Of a stretch of 64,000 nucleotides of DNA, positions 58,101 through 64,000 are shown piece after piece (within the stretch, counting starts at the first letter, position 1; each line of letters begins with the position of its first letter). This stretch comes from Thermomonas beijingensis (GTDB lineage Bacteria > Pseudomonadota > Gammaproteobacteria > Xanthomonadales > Xanthomonadaceae). Below the pieces are notes generated by a model. It saw only the letters and a list, made by a program, of their open reading frames with translations. It made no database searches and had not been told where the DNA came from. A program made the position numbers and the translations under genes. The stretch is taken from assembly GCF_020034655.1 (NCBI RefSeq), contig NZ_JAIQDJ010000007.1, forward strand, positions 40,482-104,481. Reading direction: 5' to 3'.

Positions 58101-60068
58101 TTGCGGTTTGCCGTCACGGCCATAGCGCATCAACTCAAAGCCGGCATTGGCATTGGGATTGGCACCCTCGACATCGTCAAACAATGGCCGCACGCCTACC
58201 AGCACATCCGCCGGCCATAAGGTGCGGCTGACGCTGCGGTTGACGCTGCGGCCACCGGATTCAAACAGGCTTCCGGCCACAATGGCCTGCACCGGGGTGT
58301 TGTTTTTAACCTCCGCAGGCAGTGGCAACTCCTGCCGCAGTTCACCCTTGGCATCCAGCTGCGCATCCACCACATCCTTGGCGTCTTTCGGCAGCACCAC
58401 CGTCGGATCACCGAAGAACCAGCCCTTCAACGCCTCCAGCGGATGCTGGTCCACGCGTACCGCCAGTTTGGCGGTGAAGCGGTTGCCGGCAGCCGGCGCG
58501 CCGTACAGATACGCGCCCTTGGCCTGCAGCCGGAACGGCTGGCCGGGCCGCAGCACGGGCGCATCGCTATCCAGATCCAGCTTCATGCGCTCGGGCAGGA
58601 ATTCCTCGATGCGCAGGCTCATGCCCTGGACCGCGTCCTTGCTGGCAGGGTCGGTACGGAACTCCACTTGCCAACGGCCAGTGGGGGCCTCGGCGGGAAT
58701 GGTTTTTTCGAAACGGAAATAGCCTTGTGCACCCGGCTCGATCCGCGACTCAATGAAGGTCTTGCCGTCCGGCTGTTTCAATCGCACGAATAGCGATTGG
58801 GTTTTGCCATTCTTTGCTGGCACCGGCTTGCCATCAAAATCACGCAGCAGCGCCGACACGCGCACAGTCTCGCCGGGGCGATACAAATCACGCCCGGACC
58901 ACGCGAACACATCGAACCACGCCTGTTCGCGGCCGCCCACTGCAAATTCAGATAGATCCAGTGCCGGCTGGTTGAACGACAACATCGACATGTCCTTGCC
59001 GCGCAATGCGGTCAGTACATGCGCGGCATCCAGCGTGTAGTTCAGCAGTGCGTTGCCATTGCTGTCGGTGCTGGCCTTGAAAATGGCCTCGCCGCGTGCG
59101 TCCAGCACCTGCAAGTCCACCCCGCCCAAGCCATCGCCAGTGGCAAGCGATGCGGTATGCACGAACACCTTGTCCTTGTAGGCGCGCACATGCAGGCCGA
59201 TGTCGCTGACGCTGAAAAATGCAGTGTCAAATTCACCTTTGAACGAGCCGGTCTTTTTCATCACCGCGAAATACAGGCCCGGCTTTTGCAACTCGCCAAT
59301 GCTCTGGATTGGCAGATAGGTCAATACACGCTCGTTGCGTGCGCCACCGAGCACAAAGCGATTCATGTACACCGGCTCGGCCAATTTCGAGATTGGCGAG
59401 CGGCTGTCGGCATCGTCCGGATCGTACCAGGACGGATCCAATTCCCAATTGCTGCGCTTGCCCGCACGCTGATATTCGGCAAAGAACTTTGGCAACGCCG
59501 TATCGCGCACGCGCAGAAACTCGACGTCCACCTCATCCACATTCACCGACACCACCGGCAAACCGCGTGATTCCTTCGCCGGAATCACACTGCCCTGCGA
59601 AGCAAACCCCACCACCGGCTCCAACTCGCCGGTGTACACCTTCAGCTCAACATCCTTGCCCAAGGTCGTGCCATCAGCGGCGGTCAGCGTGCCGGACAAT
59701 TTCAGGGTATAGGTTTTGTTGGTTTCGACATTCGGATAGCGCAGCGTTTTGCCGTCATCGCCAAGCGCCCAACCACTCCGATCTTCGCCGCTGGCATCAA
59801 TCAATACCAGCTTGTCAAACTCTTGCGTGCCCACCAACGGCCGCGAGAACTCCACCGCCACCGTCAGCGCATCCGAGCGCTGCTCCGGATACGCGCGCAC
59901 CACCGCAAAGCCCTTGACCGCTGCGCGCTCTGCCTTGATCGCCTCGCCACTGGCGGTGGGCAGTTGCCCTTCTGTATTGCGTTTGCAGGCAGCCAGGCCG
60001 AGCAGCAGGTTTGCCAGCAACACGGCGGTGAGCAGAGAACGCAGCAGCGGGATCCTTGAACGAGGCAT
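55125..60068 (-). CDS. yfhM: Bacterial alpha-2-macroglobulin, lipoprotein
   Basis: A 1647-residue periplasmic protease trap. It has a lipobox LLLGLAAC near residue 28, so it is anchored in a membrane. The chain of macroglobulin beta-domains (MG) follows, with ELVRELRDYHWTHDDSSGWN in the middle. The thioester site is YPYGCAEQTTS, Cys1172 and Gln1175, so the reactive bond is likely formed. The bait region is not identifiable by eye. ATG 60068 gives the signal; a sixteen-residue upstream extension is not supported. It ends overlapping pbpC. Confidence 0.94.
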   Translation of the reverse strand: MPRSRIPLLRSLLTAVLLANLLLGLAACKRNTEGQLPTASGEAIKAERAAVKGFAVVRAYPEQRSDALTVAVEFSRPLVGTQEFDKLVLIDASGEDRSGWALGDDGKTLRYPNVETNKTYTLKLSGTLTAADGTTLGKDVELKVYTGELEPVVGFASQGSVIPAKESRGLPVVSVNVDEVDVEFLRVRDTALPKFFAEYQRAGKRSNWELDPSWYDPDDADSRSPISKLAEPVYMNRFVLGGARNERVLTYLPIQSIGELQKPGLYFAVMKKTGSFKGEFDTAFFSVSDIGLHVRAYKDKVFVHTASLATGDGLGGVDLQVLDARGEAIFKASTDSNGNALLNYTLDAAHVLTALRGKDMSMLSFNQPALDLSEFAVGGREQAWFDVFAWSGRDLYRPGETVRVSALLRDFDGKPVPAKNGKTQSLFVRLKQPDGKTFIESRIEPGAQGYFRFEKTIPAEAPTGRWQVEFRTDPASKDAVQGMSLRIEEFLPERMKLDLDSDAPVLRPGQPFRLQAKGAYLYGAPAAGNRFTAKLAVRVDQHPLEALKGWFFGDPTVVLPKDAKDVVDAQLDAKGELRQELPLPAEVKNNTPVQAIVAGSLFESGGRSVNRSVSRTLWPADVLVGVRPLFDDVEGANPNANAGFELMRYGRDGKPQPGKGLKVSLVRELRDYHWTHDDSSGWNYDFTRRYKTIETRTVDVGNTALRFDMPVEWGDYRLDVFDPATQLTMRYPFHAGWGWDNENRGLDARPDKVKLALDKPAYRAGDKLKVTLTPPHAGKGLVMVESDRMLFVQSLDVKPGTVVEIPVTQDWERHDIYITALVLRGGSAASKITPARAVGEVFVPMDRSQRRVAVGLTVPSQVRPEQPLQVTVSAPQLAGRQAFATVSAVDVGILNITRFPVPDANAHFFAQRRLGVDAYDIYARVIESFDGATARMRFGGDMALAALPQARRPTARVQTVDLFAGPVQLDAKGSARVAVNVPDFNGTLRVSTLVYSDTQYGNKDAEVVVRAPIVAEASMPRAMAPGDRGMVTLDISNYTGKPGDFKLQVEGIGPAAIAEGSRSLKLGSEAKSTLSFPLSAQEGYGVAQVRVRVEGNGFKVDRKYDLPVRPAWPSVLRTRTQVLATGGAASMDGSLAEGLMPGSVHARMLVSALPPIPFGAALKGALDYPYGCAEQTTSKGYAALELDADTAQRFGVTGLTPEQRRARMDGAFGRLASMQLGNGHFSMWGNDDNADPQLTPYIVDFLLDARQAGFAVPDGVLQKALQRLNEDLLSGGSGFYGRDHREYLQFAYKAYAGYVLARVNRAPLGTLRSLYDNDRKHALKGLPLVQLGLALAMQGDKQRGEKAIADGFAFKGDRQGWLGDYGSPLRDAALMIAITHERGYSKPAYDAKVIELGRELEARRAASPWLWLSTQEQIALARLGKALLVSQTKLVSGTLTSAGANEAIAASKGFSRELDYAALAKGLRFLPQGEGPYYASLDVAGVPRTAPAADARQIKVERNLFGTDGKPWTARALKEGEALIVRVVITADRNMPDALLTDLLPAGLEIENFNLGDAKQWADVVVDGINISDRANEASLNHEEFRDDRYVAALKLQAGSPAKLFYLVRAVTPGSYTVPPPLVEDMYRPELRGVGKSVPDRITVVQP

Positions 60069-60543
60069 GGCGATTCCATCGCAGATAACTGGGTTTGAGT
60101 ATAGGACGCGAAGCACGCGAATTTCAGGACGTGAGTTTGCATGACCCGCATACGCCCAAGCCCGGCCTTAACGTCGGGCCTGGGCTGAATCACGATGGAT
60201 GCTTCGGGCCGGCTTTGCTTTTGGCTTCGATGCCACAGTCAGCAGAAGTCTGCGCTTGCGCACTACGCTCGAAGAACTCCCGCTGCCTTCACCTGCCGCC
60301 AAGCTGGTCACGGAACTCCCCGGCGCGCAGCGCAAGGTGTTGTATACGGTCGGGCGATCGGATGGCCGCAGGTTGATAAACATCCTGTTGCAAATGGAAA
60401 TAGTGGGGTGTTAAAGTCCGCCGCCATGGCTGCAAGCTCAGGGGACATCGCCGTTTTAGACGCCGGTGGTGCTTGCAAGGCAAACACAATATGCCAAGGC
60501 AAGCCCGCACCTGTGTGCGACGTTTCGTCATGGAGGGGAGTCT
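60069..60543. other. 475-base intergenic region upstream of the RHS genes; no convincing gene
   Basis: Several short frames exist on both strands, but none has family likeness or a good ribosome binding site. Near its right end, TGCAAGC (60431-60437) and GCTTGCA (60471-60477) are perfect inverted repeats, in the possible leader of the RHS gene. TTGCAA (60388-60393) and TAAAGT (60412-60417) are a weak promoter candidate. GGAGGGG precedes the RHS ATG. The divergent yfhM promoter must also be here; I cannot place it. Confidence 0.5.
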
Positions 60544-62364
60544 ATGGACGGGTCATTGAATAATCGTTGGCGCGACGGGCTGTTGCTGGCTCTGGTGTCG
60601 TTGCTGCCCAGCTTGGCTGCGGCCCAATCGGTAACGATTCCGGATGAATACTCAAAGCTGATCAAGCACAGTGGCGAGATCACGGTTTTTGGCAATGACG
60701 GTTTTGGCGACAAGATTGATTTGGCCAGTGGTGGCTTGGAGATAATCCAAACGGACATTGATCTTCCTGGAACAAATGCGTTGCCGGTGCGCCTGGCACG
60801 GCGCTTTGTTCCTGGTGACAAGTACGCGGGTGGTTTCATTGGTGTCTGGGATCTTGACATCCCATATCTGCATGGAATTTTTGCTAACCATGTTTATAAT
60901 CCGCGTGGCTGGACGGTGCCGGATGGCGGCACAGGGTATTACAGCCGATGCTCACAATTTGCAGCGCCACCAGATATGTATTTCCAAGGCGGCCATTACC
61001 TGGCCGACGAATATTGGCATGGCAGCTTCTTGCATCTACCAGGCGCTGGGGATCAGGAGTTACTGCAAGGCACGCCGCGTGTCCCTGCTGACGGCAAGAC
61101 TTATCCAGTCGTCACCAAGGCAGGATCAGTTGCCCGTTGTGTCGGTTTGGCAGCCAGCAGCGAGAGTGGCAGTCAGGGTGAGGGCTTTGAGATTGTGACC
61201 CCGGAGGGGTTGACTTACACATTGAATCAAATGGTGAGTCGCCCCAACCAAATGATCGCAAAGCCTGTTATGCAAATGGGGTTGGCGGGCGTTTCGGGTG
61301 CCGTCCCAGCCCGTCATGGAAATGCCAGCGGTGGCACTGATCATCCCAGTCTGGCCATGAACTTCACTCTGCCGCGCGTCGAGGTCAGGATTTACCCCAC
61401 CAAGGTGGCCGATCGTTTTGGCAATGCCGTGATTTATACATGGAATGCGAGCAATCCAGGGCAGCTGTTGCAAATGGCGGCAAGTGATGGACGCAAGATC
61501 ACGTTTACCTATTCCAGCAGTGGCGTGACTGCCAGTGATGGCAGTCGGGTTTGGACGTACAGCCAAAATGCCGGTGCCGAGACAGTAGCGCTTCCAGATG
61601 GCAGCACGTGGGTATCCAATTTGGGGGCGCTTTCCAATTACAAGATCGTGGGGTTGGGGGACGGCTGCGAATGGAGTGATGCTGGATCGTCCGGCCCAAC
61701 TGGCTCTTCTGCAATTGGCAGCATCACTGCGCCTAGCGGTGCCAGTATTGTCTATACGATGGCTCCTGTAGTGATGGGGCGCTCCTGGGTGCCCAGGGAA
61801 TGCATTTATGATCTCGATTCCGGATATCCATCATACGCAGTGGAGCCAGCGGGCTATTTAAACTTCGCAATCATCAGCAAAAATATCACCGGCCCGGGGT
61901 TGCCTGCGTCAGGTGCGCTGTGGGCCTATGGCTATGGGCCCAATAATGGTTGTTTCGTTTATGGGGGTAGCCCCTGCACCGCATCCTCGCCCACCACCCG
62001 CAGCATGACGGTGACAGCGCCAGATGGTGTGGTCAACCGCTATACATTCGGTAATCGATTCGCAGTTAACGAGGGCCTGTTATTGCGAATAGATGAGGGC
62101 TGGAACGGAACATCTGCAGCACGTACTGTCGAGACAACCTATGCAGATCCTAATGCGGCACCCTATGCGGTGTTTAGCGGGTCAAGTATCCGGCAGCGTG
62201 GGGATACGTTAATTTCCAGTGACGTGATGCCAAAGCGGCAAATCACCACCACCCAACAAGGCCGCACGTTCACTTGGAAAGTGGCCTCAGATTGCAGCGG
62301 TGTTCCTTATTGCTTTGATACCTTTGGCCGCCCCACCAAAATCATCAAGACGAGCACGCCATGA
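60544..62364 (+). CDS. Secreted RHS N-terminal-type protein, first half of a split RHS system
   Basis: A 606-residue protein with a signal peptide (1-28, ending LAAAQ). It opens with SGEITVFGNDGFGDKIDLASGGLEIIQTDIDLPGTNALPVRLARRF (read as parts), the start of the N-terminal domain seen before RHS repeats in large Xanthomonad RHS proteins. It ends with QQGRTFTWKVAS and CFDTFGRPTKI, which looks like the beginning of RHS repeat strands. The strong ribosome site GGAGGGG precedes ATG 60544. Composition is lower in GC than the chromosome average (sample line 61201-61260: 30 of 60). The stop overlaps the next start (ATGA). Confidence 0.7.
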   Translation: MDGSLNNRWRDGLLLALVSLLPSLAAAQSVTIPDEYSKLIKHSGEITVFGNDGFGDKIDLASGGLEIIQTDIDLPGTNALPVRLARRFVPGDKYAGGFIGVWDLDIPYLHGIFANHVYNPRGWTVPDGGTGYYSRCSQFAAPPDMYFQGGHYLADEYWHGSFLHLPGAGDQELLQGTPRVPADGKTYPVVTKAGSVARCVGLAASSESGSQGEGFEIVTPEGLTYTLNQMVSRPNQMIAKPVMQMGLAGVSGAVPARHGNASGGTDHPSLAMNFTLPRVEVRIYPTKVADRFGNAVIYTWNASNPGQLLQMAASDGRKITFTYSSSGVTASDGSRVWTYSQNAGAETVALPDGSTWVSNLGALSNYKIVGLGDGCEWSDAGSSGPTGSSAIGSITAPSGASIVYTMAPVVMGRSWVPRECIYDLDSGYPSYAVEPAGYLNFAIISKNITGPGLPASGALWAYGYGPNNGCFVYGGSPCTASSPTTRSMTVTAPDGVVNRYTFGNRFAVNEGLLLRIDEGWNGTSAARTVETTYADPNAAPYAVFSGSSIRQRGDTLISSDVMPKRQITTTQQGRTFTWKVASDCSGVPYCFDTFGRPTKIIKTSTP

Positions 62365-64000
62365 GGCCGGTCGCCATGACGTTGTCTTCGCTGAATCGTG
62401 CCCTGCTCGCTGCCAGTGTTCTGCTCACTGGCCCGGCGTTAGCGCAAACCTACTCCCGCACCGAGGTCATCACCTACCACGACAACACCGCAATCTGGGT
62501 GCTCGGCCAAACCGCCAGTGTCACCTGCGTGGCCGCGGTGCCGGTCAACACAAGCTGTGACGGCAACGACGTCGTGGCGCAAACCACGTATGACCCCGCT
62601 ACCGCGTTGCCCACCGCCAGTTATGCGTTTGGCAAGTTGCAGCAAACCGCCAACTACAACGCCGACGGCACCGTGGCGACGGTGACGGACGGACGCAACA
62701 ACACGACCACGTTCTCGAACTGGAAGCGCGGCATCCCGCAGACCATCCTGTACGCGGATGGCACCTCGCAATCGGCGTATGTGAACGACAACGGCTGGAT
62801 CGAGTCGGTCACCAATGAGGTGGCTGCCAAGACCTGCTACAGCTATGACGCGATGGGCCGGTTGTCCGGGATCACCTATCCGTCGGAGACCCAGGACAAC
62901 GTCTGCAACACCTCCAAGTGGGCGGCTACAACGCGCAGCTTCGTCCCGGTCGCCAGCGCCGAGTACGGCATCGCTGCCGGCCACTGGCGGCTGACGGAGA
63001 CCACTGGCAACGCAGTCAAGATCACCTACTACGACGGCCTGTGGCGGCCGCTGCTGGTGCGCGAGTACGACGCCGGCAATGTGTCGGGGACGGAGCGCTT
63101 CACGCGCACCGCCTACGATGCGGACGGCCGGGTGAGCTTCGCCTCCTATCCCTCGGCGACCAGCAACCCGAGCACGGGTGTGTGGACGTTCTACGATCCG
63201 CTGGGCCGGGTGACCTCGGTGAGCCAGGACAGCGAGCTGGGGCAGCCGTTGACCACCACGACGGAATATCTGAACGGCTTCCTCACTCGGGTGACCAACC
63301 CCCGCGGCTTCCAGACGGTCACCAGCTACCTGACCTACGACCAGCCGAGCACCGACTGGCCGCTGCAAATCAACGCACCGGACGGGGCCAGCACCACGAT
63401 CGCGCGCGACGTGTTCGGCAAGCCACTGAGCCTGACCCGCGGCGGGGTGACCCGCAGCTACGGCTACAACGCTAACCAGGAGCTGTGCCGCAGCGAAGAA
63501 CCCGAGACCGGCACCACCCTGTACGCCTACGATGCTGCCGGCAATCTGAGCGCCTCGTCCGCCGGCCTGCCTGCAGGCACCGCCTGCGGCAGCACCAACA
63601 CGCGCACGGTAACCCGCAGTTACGATGCCCGAAACCGGCTGCAAACACTCAGCTTCCCGGACGGCAACGGCAACCAGAGCTGGACCTACACCGCCGACGG
63701 CCTGCCCAGCACGGTCACGACATCCAACAGCGGCAACAGCGTCACCAATACCTATGCCTACAACAAGCGCCGCCTGCTGACCGGCGAGGCCATGACCGCC
63801 GATGCACTGCAAGGCTGGAGCATCGGCTACACCTACAACGCGCTGGCCCAGGTGATCAGCGAAGCCGCCCCGGCCAGTGTTGCGGTGAATTACACCGTCA
63901 ATGCCTTGGGCCAAACCACCGCCATCAGCGCACGCCCCGATGCTGGCACGACATACACCCTGGCCAGTAATGCCAGCTATTACGCCAACGGTGCCCTCAG
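62361..64000 (+). CDS. RHS/YD-repeat protein, second half of a split RHS system, runs off the right edge
   Basis: The frame from ATG 62361 stays open to the window end, giving about 546 residues. A second signal peptide (about 1-29, ending PALAQ) is followed by YSRTEVITYHDNTAIWVLGQTAS and then many YD repeats: YDAMGRLSGI, YDADGRVSFA, YDPLGRVTSV, YDAAGNLSAS, YDARNRLQTL, YNALAQVISE. The core domain and toxin tip would lie beyond 64000. ATG 62376 is an alternative start. GC rises along the gene (63001-63060: 39 of 60). The match of its start to the end of the upstream protein suggests they correspond to one chain in relatives. Confidence 0.82.
   Translation, partial: MRPVAMTLSSLNRALLAASVLLTGPALAQTYSRTEVITYHDNTAIWVLGQTASVTCVAAVPVNTSCDGNDVVAQTTYDPATALPTASYAFGKLQQTANYNADGTVATVTDGRNNTTTFSNWKRGIPQTILYADGTSQSAYVNDNGWIESVTNEVAAKTCYSYDAMGRLSGITYPSETQDNVCNTSKWAATTRSFVPVASAEYGIAAGHWRLTETTGNAVKITYYDGLWRPLLVREYDAGNVSGTERFTRTAYDADGRVSFASYPSATSNPSTGVWTFYDPLGRVTSVSQDSELGQPLTTTTEYLNGFLTRVTNPRGFQTVTSYLTYDQPSTDWPLQINAPDGASTTIARDVFGKPLSLTRGGVTRSYGYNANQELCRSEEPETGTTLYAYDAAGNLSASSAGLPAGTACGSTNTRTVTRSYDARNRLQTLSFPDGNGNQSWTYTADGLPSTVTTSNSGNSVTNTYAYNKRRLLTGEAMTADALQGWSIGYTYNALAQVISEAAPASVAVNYTVNALGQTTAISARPDAGTTYTLASNASYYANGAL

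Noticed and set aside
55776..58220. Plus-strand open frame of about 810 codons opposite yfhM
   Set aside because: Shadow rich in Arg/His/Gln; the minus strand encodes the complete macroglobulin with its CAEQ thioester.
60431..60540. Possible c-di-GMP or other riboswitch before the RHS gene
   Set aside because: GGCAAAC occurs, but the conserved GGGACGCAAAGCC part and the second stem are missing.
60195..60563. 122-codon frame upstream of the RHS gene
   Set aside because: No ribosome site, no family likeness, and it runs into the RHS start in another frame.
62340..62380. Frameshift or sequencing error splitting one RHS gene
   Set aside because: A full signal peptide follows the second start and the overlap is a normal ATGA junction, so two genes are more likely than a broken one.
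62439..63914. Long open frame on the minus strand (about 490 codons) opposite the RHS gene
   Set aside because: It is a GC-rich shadow with low-complexity Gly/Val/Arg content and no family likeness; the plus-strand YD repeats explain the region.

Overview
The window looks like chromosome of a gammaproteobacterium of the order Lysobacterales (Xanthomonadaceae/Lysobacteraceae; I cannot name the genus). The pointers are protein type and gene order: a TonB-dependent receptor, a CbrA-like SLC5-histidine kinase, a YtrA-type GntR/ABC operon with two DUF2884-like proteins, a GTAG-type REP hairpin, secreted RHS proteins and a complete sucA-sucB-lpdA operon. Coding density is very high and start/stop overlaps (ATGA, TGATG, GTGA) are common. 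I see no rRNA, tRNA, CRISPR, transposase or phage genes.

Layout. 1-10.3 kb: a truncated SLC5-type sensor kinase, a TonB-dependent receptor divergent from a GntP permease, an unrecognised membrane protein, dinB, a lipase-like hydrolase and an MHS-type MFS transporter. 10.3-20.1 kb: a CocE-type hydrolase, then a cyanophycin block. Two adjacent synthetases (a full CphA and a CphA2-like enzyme with a lost second ATP site) are divergent from a large ABC transporter with an N-terminal zinc-ribbon extension and a DUF1854 protein. 20.1-33.3 kb: tex, a small oxidoreductase-like protein, a phosphopantetheinyl transferase, clpS-clpA, nudJ-mnmA-hflD, an outer-membrane-type protein, DUF2058, slyX, UDP-glucose dehydrogenase and two FKBP-type PPIases. 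33.5-37.6 kb: one transcription unit (promoter, palindromic operator, small membrane peptide, GntR, ABC ATPase, ABC permease, two DUF2884-like exported proteins, terminator). 37.6-43.1 kb: fumC, purB, a subclass-B3 metallo-beta-lactamase homologue, the ribosomal oxygenase roxA and DUF7931. 43.2-50.7 kb: sucA-sucB-lpdA, DUF3147, a LOG-family protein and an AcuI-like reductase. 50.8-60.1 kb: a PilH-like response regulator, cbpA, a peroxiredoxin, and pbpC with the alpha-2-macroglobulin yfhM. 60.5-64.0 kb: a two-gene secreted RHS locus that runs off the window.

How the genes work together. The cyanophycin block would make the Asp/Arg storage polymer (CphA), possibly re-polymerise Asp-Arg dipeptide (CphA2-like) and do an unknown membrane step (ABC + DUF1854). 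The YtrA-type operon looks like a self-repressing envelope-response unit. fumC and sucABlpd belong to the TCA cycle. clpS-clpA forms a proteolytic adaptor/unfoldase pair. yfhM-pbpC is the bacterial macroglobulin/PBP1C defence pair.

The items I would look at first are the cyanophycin block, the sharp high-GC island over lpdA-DUF3147-LOG (about 47.28-49.3 kb), the operator over the promoter of the YtrA-type operon, and the split RHS pair in which both halves carry their own signal peptide.
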